From positions 1 through 64,000 of the forward strand of contig DATDZA010000024.1 of NCBI GenBank assembly GCA_035288865.1: a stretch of DNA of 64,000 bases, written 5' to 3'. The notes beneath the pieces were generated by a model. That model saw only the letters and a list, made by a program, of their open reading frames with translations. It made no database searches and was not told the DNA's origin. The position numbers and the translations under genes were made by a program. Source of the stretch: GCA-2688775 sp035288865. GTDB taxonomy: Archaea; Nanobdellota; Nanobdellia; Woesearchaeales; GW2011-AR4. The first letter of the stretch is position 1. The number at the start of each line of letters is the position of its first letter. This document shows, piece by piece, positions 24,523-31,743 of the stretch.

Positions 24523-25266
24523 ATGCACAGCGATAATGGGATAAAACCTGAAAGTGTTGTATACCTTCCATCAACTGTAAAAGGTCTTGTTGGAAAGTAC
24601 ATTCGAAATACTGTTTTTTTGGTTGCCGGAGGAATCGGGGCGGTTATGTTGAATTCTGCGTCACACACAGTTGCTCCCGTACCAATAAAATCTAGCTATG
24701 AGTTAAGACAGAATCTTAATGGGCAATTTGACCGAGGTGAGATAAGCAGAAATGAGCTTGAAAGAGGATTAAGTAGATTAGATGAGAGAACTGATGGAAC
24801 AAACAACGGAATGAGCGAATCAGATAGGGAAGTAATGTCGTGGTTATTGTGGTTAGGGGCAATTGCCTCTAGTGGCGCAGCACTTGCTAATGGTTATGGA
24901 CTTATCGATAATCGTTACCGGGCTAGGAGGGTAAATAATGTTGATACAGAAAAAGGCAGGATAACCACAACCTCTTATACATTTCCTTATGGAACTTCCA
25001 CTCATCACGAACAAATAGATAAAATAACCAGTGTAACTGCTAGACAAGGAAGCATAGAAAGGATGCTCGGAACTGGAGAAGTTATCATACACGGGGTTGT
25101 TTATACATCAGCTGGCTCAAAAGATGTAAATCACACTATTCCCTATATCGAAAATCCTCACAAAGCAAAAGACGAAATATTAGAAAGATTACCGGAAAGA
25201 GTAGGTCTTGAGCTTAGAGTAAGAGATGGCGAGAAAATGCCTGGGACTCAAAAAGTTGGTGCATAA
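24523..25266 (+). CDS. Membrane protein with bacterial-type PH (bPH2-like) domain
   Basis: This 247-residue protein has two hydrophobic segments (about residues 27-45 and 108-126) with a charged helical loop between them, followed by a domain in which IDKITSVTARQGSIERMLGT, VIIHGVVYTSAG and IPYIENPHKAKDEILE follow the pattern of bPH2/YdbS-type pleckstrin-like domains. Such domains are found in membrane proteins of largely unknown role. The gene stands alone behind a TATA box. It has 11 Lys and 19 Arg, placing it with the low-lysine orphan group. The fold assignment is by pattern and should be taken as probable. Confidence 0.65.
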   Translation: MHSDNGIKPESVVYLPSTVKGLVGKYIRNTVFLVAGGIGAVMLNSASHTVAPVPIKSSYELRQNLNGQFDRGEISRNELERGLSRLDERTDGTNNGMSESDREVMSWLLWLGAIASSGAALANGYGLIDNRYRARRVNNVDTEKGRITTTSYTFPYGTSTHHEQIDKITSVTARQGSIERMLGTGEVIIHGVVYTSAGSKDVNHTIPYIENPHKAKDEILERLPERVGLELRVRDGEKMPGTQKVGA

Positions 25267-25485
25267 TTAAAATTAGTTTTTCATTCTATACAAATTATTG
25301 TTTCTACAACCCCGCCCCTTACTCCCCCAACCACAACATATCCATAAAAGAAATCAAACTATTTATTACCAAATTTCAAATAATATAAATTTTTTCAGCG
25401 TCTTCTCTTGCCATTTGTCTAAGTTATTTTATTGAATATCCGTTTATTCTTCTTAAATTTTTGTCTTACTCGTTCTCAAATCGAA

Positions 25486-25525
25486 ATATTTATAATATTG
25501 AAAGTAACAAGTAGATTCGAGGTGA
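25486..25525 (+). promoter_or_regulatory. TATA box and ribosome-binding site of the DUF1761 gene
   Basis: ATATTTATAATA at 25486-25497 is followed by GAGGTGA at 25519-25525, five bases before ATG 25531. This fixes the start and rejects upstream in-frame ATGs. Confidence 0.7.
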
Positions 25526-25530
25526 ATCTT

Positions 25531-25956
25531 ATGTCATTGCAATTGTTTTTGCCGAATGTGAATTACTTGGCAGTTTTAGCCGCTGGGGTGGCAACTATGA
25601 TTTTAGGATTTCTGTGGTATGGTCCATTATTTGGAAATATGTGGAAACAACTGATGAATTTCTCCGATAAAGACATGAAAAAAATGAAGATGACCCCCAA
25701 AGCATCCATGATTATCGGGTTTATTACCGCATTGATTATTTCGTGCACACTAGCTCATTTCTTTATATATATGGCAATAAGCAATATTGCAGATGCTTTA
25801 ACTGCAGCATTTCTGATTTGGATTGGCTTCGTTGCAACAGTGCAGATTGGGGCAGTCTTATGGGAAAACAAGCCATGGAAATTGTTTTTCCTGAACACAG
25901 CATATAATCTTGTATCGCTGGCTTTAATGGCTTCAATCTTGGCTGCATGGCCTTGA
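25531..25956 (+). CDS. DUF1761 membrane protein
   Basis: This 141-residue protein matches the DUF1761 family of small four-helix membrane proteins. The first helix with GFLWYGPLFGNMWKQLM and the following charged loop (DMKKMKMTPKASM) are characteristic, as is VLWENKPWKLFFLNTAYNLV in the last third. The function of the family is unknown. The gene stands alone with its own promoter and a good Shine-Dalgarno sequence, and converges with an orphan gene on the opposite strand. Confidence 0.85.
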   Translation: MSLQLFLPNVNYLAVLAAGVATMILGFLWYGPLFGNMWKQLMNFSDKDMKKMKMTPKASMIIGFITALIISCTLAHFFIYMAISNIADALTAAFLIWIGFVATVQIGAVLWENKPWKLFFLNTAYNLVSLALMASILAAWP

Positions 25957-25977
25957 ATTTTTATTATTTATTACAAA

Positions 25978-26895
25978 TTATTTTTTATAACCAATTGGAA
26001 AAACTATCTTTGGTTTTATCAGTCCTGGTTGGATTTCAACTGCTTCTAACGTAGCTTGTGGCTTATCCCGGACGTTCAAAACCATTCTTTGGTCATCAAT
26101 GTAATATGATGCTGAAATTAGGCCACCGCCTGCAAACAACGAATCCCCATTGCCATCATGGACTGGGGGATTTATTCCGTATCTTTTAAACAGAAAATCC
26201 TTAATATGTCTAAATTGGTCTAGAATATAAGAATAATGATGCGTGGATTTGTTATATTTTCTTATTTCTTTAGCCCTGTTATAAACTTGCCAGAAATCAT
26301 ATCCTTGCATATCACTTTGGTAAGGAAAGTCAGGATTGACTGGAAGGCTAACGGGAACAAATTTAATACTGTTATCTGGCTGAGGAATTTTTACCATTTT
26401 AATTCTCAGGTAGTTATCATTACCATTTCCCCATAAATTTTCCAAAACAACGTCATTTGGATAAAAAACTAGCCTGACCCATACTGTATCATTGCTCGAA
26501 TTACCTGAAGGATACTGAAGCACTATTTCATCCAAAAAAGTAAAAGCTCCAATGCCACCTAGCATTTCATTAGAGGCATCATCAATCATTTCACTTATAT
26601 CTAGCCCATATCTTCCAGCTAACTTTACCAATTCCTCAGAAAATTTTAGCACCAATGATTTGTAGGCCATCCCATAGGGATCTTTTCCTGAATTAGGATC
26701 AAGGCGCACATTATTTTCTTCCAAGGATAGTGCGCGGTATAAACTTGAAAAATCATAATCTTCTGTATCTGGCTTTGATGTCTTATTTTGACTTAATTTA
26801 GCTTCTAAAGTGTTTTGAGCAGTAGCTTGATTCCCAAAAGTCATCAATAATCCAGCAACTAATGTCACTCTGCTCAGACCTCCCCTGATATTCAT
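25978..26895 (-). CDS. Orphan exported protein
   Basis: This 305-residue protein begins with a cleavable signal peptide (MNIRGGLSRVTLVAGLLMTF, then GNQATAQ) and has no other membrane segment, so it should be secreted or surface-bound. The body is mixed helix and strand, with a helical part around residues 70-115 and strands in the last third (LVFYPNDVVLENLW, MVLNVRD, PKIVFPIGYKK). Only non-specific features are seen and I do not recognise a family. A TATA box at 26917-26928 lies 21 nt before the ATG. Codon and residue use follow the low-lysine orphan pattern less strongly than others here. Confidence 0.65.
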   Translation of the reverse strand: MNIRGGLSRVTLVAGLLMTFGNQATAQNTLEAKLSQNKTSKPDTEDYDFSSLYRALSLEENNVRLDPNSGKDPYGMAYKSLVLKFSEELVKLAGRYGLDISEMIDDASNEMLGGIGAFTFLDEIVLQYPSGNSSNDTVWVRLVFYPNDVVLENLWGNGNDNYLRIKMVKIPQPDNSIKFVPVSLPVNPDFPYQSDMQGYDFWQVYNRAKEIRKYNKSTHHYSYILDQFRHIKDFLFKRYGINPPVHDGNGDSLFAGGGLISASYYIDDQRMVLNVRDKPQATLEAVEIQPGLIKPKIVFPIGYKK

Positions 26896-26938
26896 TCTTG
26901 ACGGTAATAATCTGTTACTTTTAAATCTATTTCAAGAA

Positions 26939-26949
26939 CTATTATAAAC
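26939..26949 (+). promoter_or_regulatory. TATA box of the XPD-like helicase gene
   Basis: CTATTATAAAC ends 20 nt before ATG 26970. The divergent TATA for the exported orphan lies at 26917-26928, so the two promoters are back to back. Confidence 0.6.
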
Positions 26950-26969
26950 CGTAAAATTATCCTCTTTGG

Positions 26970-28859
26970 ATGTTAACCGAAGATCTCCAAAAAGAAATTT
27001 ATTTTCCTTATTCCAAAGTTAGAGATATTCAGTCCAATATGATTTCTGACGTTTACAATGCCATCAAAAGCAAAAAGCACATAATAATGCATGCTCCCAC
27101 GGGAATTGGAAAAACAATTTCCGCTTTAGCTCCTGCAGTTTCGTTTGCTATGAAAAATAATCTAACTATTTTTTTCTTGACATCAAGACAAACACAGCAC
27201 AAGATTGTCATTGATACTTTAAGACAAATAAAACAAAAATTCAACATTGACCTACAATGCGCCGATATTATTGGAAAAAAATGGATGTGCCTGCAACATG
27301 GAGTTGAAGCTATGTCCTCATCATCATTTCACGAATACTGCAAATCGTTAAGGGATGATGGTAACTGCGAATTCTATGCAAACACTAGAAAACTAACCGG
27401 CCAGCCGACAATAAATGCGCAGCATTCAATAGAAGAATTAAAAATAGACGGGCCCTGCCATGTACAGGATATAATATTTGAAGGAAAAAAGAAAACATTG
27501 TGCCCTTACGAGCTTGCAATTCTAACGGCAGGAAATGCAAAAGTCATAATTGCCGATTATTATTACATTTTCAACCCAAGCATAAGAAACAGTTTTCTGC
27601 TGAAAATAAAAAAAGAATTAGGAAATTCCATTTTAATTGTTGATGAAGCCCATAATCTTCCCATTAGAATTAGGGAATTATTGACTCTGAAAACATCAAG
27701 CTTGATCATAGAGAGCGCAAAAAAAGAGGCAATGAAATTTAATTATGAAGAAATTGTAAAAAATCTTGAGATTGTGGAAGACGCTTTGTTTAGCTTATCA
27801 AAAAGCATTGAAACCGAGGGGATTATCTCAAAGAATTCGCTATTTGATTTGATAAATAATAAAAAAAGCTATGAGGAGATCATGGCAGAGCTTACTTTTG
27901 CCGGAGAAGAAATAAGGGACATTCAAAAAAGAAGTTTTGTACTGAGTGTCTCCAAATTCCTCGAATCATGGCTCGGTTCTGACATAGGATACGGAAGAAT
28001 TTTATCAAAAGAGATTTCTGACAAAAAACTAAAAGTGGGCTTGGCTTACAGGTGCCTTGATCCTTCATTGGCGGCAAAAGAAGTTATTGACAGAAGCTAT
28101 TCAACTGTCTTAATGTCCGGCACTCTGACTCCCACAGCGATGTACAAAGACATTTTAGGGTTTAAAGACAATGTAGTTGAAAAAGAATACAAAAGCCCTT
28201 TCCCCAAGAAAAACAGATTGAATTTAATTATTCCAAAAACGACTACAAAATTTGTTGAAAGGAATACAAGACAATATTCTGATATAGCAAAAGTTTGTGG
28301 AGATATTGTTAATTTAGTTGATGGAAATTCTGCAATTTTTTTTCCTAGTTATGATTTACTGCAGAACATTCAGGAATTCCTGAGCAAGCAAACTCAAAAG
28401 CCAATTTTTACAGAGAAATCCTCAATGTCAAAACAAGAAAAAGAATTGCTATTAGCAAATTTTCGAAATCATAAATCAGATGGCGCAATTCTTCTTGGAA
28501 CTTCTACCGGCTCATTTGGAGAAGGAATTGACATGCCTGGAGTTTTGCAGTCAGTAATCATTGTTGGGTTGCCATTGAATAAGCCAGACATTGAAGCAAG
28601 ACTATTAATAGAATATTATGATGACAAATTCGGCAAAGGATTTGAGTATGGTTACGTCTTGCCAGCTATAACAAAATGCCTTCAGAATGCAGGGAGATGT
28701 ATCCGTTCAGAAACAGATAAAGGAGCAATTATATTTCTGGATGAAAGATACGCATGGCAGAATTACTATCAGTGCTTTCCAGAAGAATGGGATATGGAAG
28801 TCGAGATGGATTATGAAATTATTTTGAAGGGATTCGTCGGTAACAGAATATCAAAATAA
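26970..28859 (+). CDS. XPD/Rad3-family iron-sulfur DNA helicase
   Basis: This 629-residue superfamily 2 helicase has Walker A APTGIGKT (residues 42-49), a DEAH box (VDEAHNLP, about residue 224), motif V/VI segments GTSTGSFGEGIDMPGVLQ and QNAGRCIRSETDKGAI. Between motifs Ia and II four cysteines (about residues 107, 125, 132 and 178, in WMCLQHG, HEYCKSL, GNCEFY, TLCPYEL) match the 4Fe-4S site of XPD/DinG relatives. It unwinds DNA 5' to 3', probably in repair. Length is slightly over the XPD norm. The gene is transcribed alone from a leaderless promoter. Confidence 0.93.
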   Translation: MLTEDLQKEIYFPYSKVRDIQSNMISDVYNAIKSKKHIIMHAPTGIGKTISALAPAVSFAMKNNLTIFFLTSRQTQHKIVIDTLRQIKQKFNIDLQCADIIGKKWMCLQHGVEAMSSSSFHEYCKSLRDDGNCEFYANTRKLTGQPTINAQHSIEELKIDGPCHVQDIIFEGKKKTLCPYELAILTAGNAKVIIADYYYIFNPSIRNSFLLKIKKELGNSILIVDEAHNLPIRIRELLTLKTSSLIIESAKKEAMKFNYEEIVKNLEIVEDALFSLSKSIETEGIISKNSLFDLINNKKSYEEIMAELTFAGEEIRDIQKRSFVLSVSKFLESWLGSDIGYGRILSKEISDKKLKVGLAYRCLDPSLAAKEVIDRSYSTVLMSGTLTPTAMYKDILGFKDNVVEKEYKSPFPKKNRLNLIIPKTTTKFVERNTRQYSDIAKVCGDIVNLVDGNSAIFFPSYDLLQNIQEFLSKQTQKPIFTEKSSMSKQEKELLLANFRNHKSDGAILLGTSTGSFGEGIDMPGVLQSVIIVGLPLNKPDIEARLLIEYYDDKFGKGFEYGYVLPAITKCLQNAGRCIRSETDKGAIIFLDERYAWQNYYQCFPEEWDMEVEMDYEIILKGFVGNRISK

Positions 28860-28868
28860 ATTTATAAA
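28857..28868 (+). promoter_or_regulatory. TATA box of the following orphan
   Basis: TAAATTTATAAA, overlapping the helicase stop codon and ending 22 nt before ATG 28891. Confidence 0.55.
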
Positions 28869-28890
28869 GACAATAAGATTTCAACATTGA

Positions 28891-29571
28891 ATGGATTATC
28901 AACAAATTATAGATGGATTAAAATGGACTCGCTGTTCAAAAGAGATTGAATTGGGTAATGCATTAAAATCAGCCGCAACTAAACGAGAAGAAGGCAGATT
29001 ATTGGTTGAACTTAGTGGATTAAGGACTGAGCCACCATTACGTCAAGCCGGACTGGAAAAACCAGTTTTTTATGCGTTTCAGGCGAGAGCCGAGTGGGAA
29101 ATTTTAGGTCTTGCAGACAAGTTGCAACCAAGATTGCAAGAAGAATATGATTTACATCCAGCAGGTCAAAGTGGAGTCGGTTTAGATTGGGTCAAACTAA
29201 ATAGAATTATATGGGTACCTGCTGACTATTTAGAAGCAAGGACAATAAAACCAAATACTCGTGCAATTTTTAGTCAAGATGAAGTTAATTGCTTTGGTTT
29301 CTCAGTTAGCGATGACATTACAGCCGAAGATTTAGAATTAAAAAGAAAAATTTTGTATGGATCTAATCATGACACTAATTACAAATATGATGGTAGCAGT
29401 ACATCTAAAATTAAGGCTCTTTTAACCGATGCTGATTGGAGAAAAGATGCCAGAACTTACTCTCGGAGACTCTTATTTGCTGCAGGAAGTGGATACAAAA
29501 AATATGTAAAAGAAGAATTTTTATCAGTTTTGGAGGCATTAGTATCTGATTTTCAATTACAAATGCAGTGA
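28891..29571 (+). CDS. Orphan soluble protein
   Basis: This 226-residue protein is unrecognised. It has no signal peptide or membrane helix. The N-terminal two thirds alternate helices and strands (LLVELSGLRTEPPL, VFYAFQARAEWEILGLADKL, KLNRIIWVPADYLEAR), followed by a helical C terminus. Lys and Arg are nearly equal, and rarer CGC/CGT/CGA arginine codons occur near its start, unlike the AGA-rich core genes. It has its own TATA box. It could be an acquired gene; no function is proposed. Confidence 0.6.
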   Translation: MDYQQIIDGLKWTRCSKEIELGNALKSAATKREEGRLLVELSGLRTEPPLRQAGLEKPVFYAFQARAEWEILGLADKLQPRLQEEYDLHPAGQSGVGLDWVKLNRIIWVPADYLEARTIKPNTRAIFSQDEVNCFGFSVSDDITAEDLELKRKILYGSNHDTNYKYDGSSTSKIKALLTDADWRKDARTYSRRLLFAAGSGYKKYVKEEFLSVLEALVSDFQLQMQ

Positions 29572-29621
29572 TTGAAATTAATCAATATACCTTTTCCTAT
29601 ACTAGTATCTTAAAGCGAAAC

Positions 29622-29632
29622 ATTTAAATACC
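29622..29632 (+). promoter_or_regulatory. TATA box of the winged-helix-like gene
   Basis: ATTTAAATACC, 20 nt before ATG 29653; leaderless arrangement. Confidence 0.65.
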
Positions 29633-29652
29633 AGTAATGCTTTCTGGTCTAA

Positions 29653-30063
29653 ATGGTTATCCTCTTTGACAGGTTTAACCTACCTGAAGATATATATGAA
29701 GTGGTCTTTGCGACAAAGCAGCAGATAATCGTTGCCAAGTTGCTCATTGAAATGATGAAAGACAATGGTGGCGAGATAGGCAAAACAGAGATGTCTTTGT
29801 TTGCGACTAAGCTTCATGAAGGGAGTTTGATTACGGATTTGATAGATGAACCTCCGTACAAAGGCAAGAAAGTCAAGGTTTCATACAACAAAAGGCAGTT
29901 TTACGACAGAATATTAACACCCATGAAAAGCATGGGGCTCATAGATTACGACCTTTATAAGAAGACATACAGAATAAGCGACAAGCTGAACAAGGACTTG
30001 CAGCACATCGGCTTGCTATGGATAAGAGAAATGCGCAAACCAGCAAAATCAATGGTAAGATAA
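29653..30063 (+). CDS. Predicted winged-helix protein
   Basis: This 136-residue protein is helical with a C-terminal wing-like segment. The region KKVKVSYNKRQFYDRILTPM followed by KSMGLIDYDLYKKTYRIS looks like the recognition helix and beta-wing of a winged helix-turn-helix domain, and the N-terminal half is a helical cap beginning FDRFNLPEDIYEVVF. It is therefore a candidate DNA-binding regulator. It is Lys-rich like the core genes and stands alone behind a TATA box. Targets cannot be inferred. A hairpin with a T tract follows about 60 bases downstream. Confidence 0.6.
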   Translation: MVILFDRFNLPEDIYEVVFATKQQIIVAKLLIEMMKDNGGEIGKTEMSLFATKLHEGSLITDLIDEPPYKGKKVKVSYNKRQFYDRILTPMKSMGLIDYDLYKKTYRISDKLNKDLQHIGLLWIREMRKPAKSMVR

Positions 30064-30122
30064 TCAACAAAAAAAGTTAATACCAAAAAATTGAGGTGAA
30101 TCATAAAACATCAATTCTATTC

Positions 30123-30187
30123 ATTGGCCCCCGAGACGATTTCTTCTCAAACCACCCCCACGTATTGTTCGAAGGGGCCAAACCTTT
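30123..30187 (+). terminator. Hairpin with T tract after the winged-helix gene
   Basis: TTGGCCCC at 30123-30130 is the exact inverse complement of GGGGCCAA at 30173-30180, and a run of seven T follows at 30184-30190. The 42-base loop is large for a simple terminator, so the segment could be a small structured RNA with its own terminator. The convergent orphan gene ends at 30190. Confidence 0.45.
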
Positions 30188-30189
30188 TT

Positions 30190-30771
30190 TTATCTGATAA
30201 AAATTGAATTCAAACCTAGAAGTGGATTCCATCCAACAATATCAATTTCTTCGCGCTTCAAATCTTCATGAATTTTTCTTGGCGCCATATCCAAATACCT
30301 TAACAATCCAACATCTTTAATTGGTTGTACGATTGCCAATATATCAGCATAATTTCGCCTGAGTTCTGCAATTGATTGAACTAAACCTTGTTCATATGTT
30401 TCAGTAGCCCTTCTTATTTCTTCAGTATTAGTGTAGTGTCTCTCAAGGCCAATTATTTCAAATAAATCCAAGTCATAGCATTTCAACATCATATAAGCGA
30501 AACCAGATACTGCTTTGGTATAATGTGTCGCCTCCTCTAATGTTCTAAATGTCCTTTGCGGTTCTGGAACTTGAATCCACATATTGTCTCCCAATAATCT
30601 TGATAAATGGTAATTTTGAGGTAAACGGACTAATTGTTCTGATCTTGATGGCATTATATATCTCGTCTCATTACTTCCTATAAAAGATGCAGCACCAAAA
30701 ATAGAAAGCGCCTCCATTCTCAATTCTATTGAGTCTGGTAAGTTCGAAGTAACTAAAGTTAAATCTCCCAT
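30190..30771 (-). CDS. Orphan helical protein
   Basis: This 193-residue protein is unrecognised. It has no signal or membrane segment. Much of the second half is helical (TEEIRRATETYEQGLVQSIA, ELRRNYADILAIVQPI). It contains 5 Lys and 16 Arg, the strongest case of the low-lysine composition in this window, against typical neighbours with four times more Lys than Arg. A TATA-like TTTTAAAATATG on the minus strand (about 30790-30801) lies 20 nt before the ATG, so it has its own leaderless promoter. No function is proposed. Confidence 0.6.
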   Translation of the reverse strand: MGDLTLVTSNLPDSIELRMEALSIFGAASFIGSNETRYIMPSRSEQLVRLPQNYHLSRLLGDNMWIQVPEPQRTFRTLEEATHYTKAVSGFAYMMLKCYDLDLFEIIGLERHYTNTEEIRRATETYEQGLVQSIAELRRNYADILAIVQPIKDVGLLRYLDMAPRKIHEDLKREEIDIVGWNPLLGLNSIFIR

Positions 30772-30867
30772 TATTCATAGAATGACAACATATTTTAAAA
30801 AACTATGCGATGAACTTAGGAATATTTAAATATGAATTATCAAATTGATATCATCAAATATGAAAAA

Positions 30868-31128
30868 ATGACAAACACAAAACTTGTCGAATGGGGAAGA
30901 TATGCTTTTAACAAAGGTTATTCTATAGAAGATATTGAAAAATACATGGTTAAAAGAGGCTTAAGCGAGAAAGAAGCCTTAAATGTTGTTCATCAAGCCA
31001 CTTCTTTTGAGCATAATAAAATACACGAGGAAGTTGAAAATGTAAGAAAAGTTCTCATAAGCATTCCAATCTTGTTAATTTTGCTATTTGCAGGCATAAT
31101 GCTAATGCGTTTTGCCGGAATAGTATAA
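30868..31128 (+). CDS. Small tail-anchored membrane protein (paralogue 1)
   Basis: This 86-residue protein has an N-terminal helical domain, LVEWGRYAFNKGYSIEDIEK followed by YMVKRGLSEKEALNVVHQA, and a C-terminal membrane helix (VLISIPILLILLFAGIMLMR). The N-terminal part repeats in the next gene. I set the start at ATG 30868 because the TATA box GAATATTTAAATA (30820-30831) directly abuts the upstream in-frame ATG 30832, which would lie before the transcription start. It is followed by its paralogue after one base. The helical repeat resembles putative membrane-associated domains in archaeal pilus or secretion loci, but that is only a similarity of pattern. Confidence 0.65.
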   Translation: MTNTKLVEWGRYAFNKGYSIEDIEKYMVKRGLSEKEALNVVHQATSFEHNKIHEEVENVRKVLISIPILLILLFAGIMLMRFAGIV

Positions 31129-31129
31129 A

Positions 31130-31471
31130 ATGGCGCATGAAAAGCTCGTAAAAGAAGGCCAGGAAGCAATAAATAAGGGAATAAGGCCCGCTGAAGTGCA
31201 GGATTATTTCCTAAAAAAAGGAATGGACAGCAAAGAAGCAAAAGATGAGACCACAAAATTACAGGCTTCCAGAATAGTGGAAGAGGCAAAAAAAGCCGAA
31301 GCTGCGAAAAGATCAGCTCCTACTGCAAGAAATAATTCAGCAGCCCCGGGCAAAAAATCTTCATTTGGATTTTGGTTTATCATTCTGTTATTAATAGCAG
31401 TAATTATTTATTTCTTTTACAGAGGCTACCTAAGTCTTGACATGTTTAAAATATTCAATATGATGAAATAG
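31130..31471 (+). CDS. Small tail-anchored membrane protein (paralogue 2)
   Basis: This 113-residue protein repeats the plan of the previous gene: helical domain LVKEGQEAINKGIRPAEVQD, YFLKKGMDSKEAKDET, an Ala/Lys-rich linker (EEAKKAEAAKRSAPTARNN) and a C-terminal membrane helix (FWFIILLLIAVIIYFFYRGY). The shared pattern is (A-x-N-K-G-x-x-x-x-x-x-x-Y-x-x-K-x-G-x-x-x-K-E-A). The ATG follows the previous stop by one base, so they are coupled. The tandem pair likely arose by duplication and may form a heteromer. No function is known to me. Confidence 0.7.
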   Translation: MAHEKLVKEGQEAINKGIRPAEVQDYFLKKGMDSKEAKDETTKLQASRIVEEAKKAEAAKRSAPTARNNSAAPGKKSSFGFWFIILLLIAVIIYFFYRGYLSLDMFKIFNMMK

Positions 31472-31595
31472 TGCATATTTTCAAGCATGCTCAAAAACCA
31501 TTCATAATTATTTAAAACGTGGTTTTTGACATGTTCAAAAACTCTAATTTCAATCTTAAATAATTTTATAAACATCAGATTAATCCCCCTAATTC

Positions 31596-31622
31596 GTGAG
31601 ATTGAGCGGAGCGAAATCTCAC
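31596..31622 (+). repeat. Inverted repeat upstream of tRNA-Val
   Basis: GTGAGATT (31596-31603) pairs with AATCTCAC (31615-31622) around an 11-base purine-rich loop. It lies between a TATA-like element (about 31560-31570) and the tRNA and may form a leader hairpin or end the upstream operon. Confidence 0.5.
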
Positions 31623-31653
31623 TTGATTGAGATGTCAACTGGCTCCCCAGTTG

Positions 31654-31739
31654 GGGCCCATGGTCTAATGGCTAGGATACAACCTTCACAAAGCAATTTG
31701 AAACGGGTTGGGGCGGGGTTTCGATTACCTCTGGGCCCA
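31654..31739 (+). tRNA. tRNA-Val(CAC) with a 14-nt intron
   Basis: The 86-nt gene folds as a 72-nt tRNA when 14 nt are removed: acceptor GGGCCCA/TGGGCCC, D stem GTCT/GGAT, anticodon stem CAACC/GGTTG with loop TTCACA plus one base (anticodon CAC), a 4-nt variable loop, T stem GGGGT/ACCTC with loop TTCGATT, discriminator A. The insertion lies after position 37, the canonical archaeal intron site, and is very short. The acceptor and D-arm sequence are typical archaeal valine tRNA. It converges with the giant protease gene, with four bases between them. CCA is not encoded. Confidence 0.88.
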
Positions 31740-31743
31740 CTAT

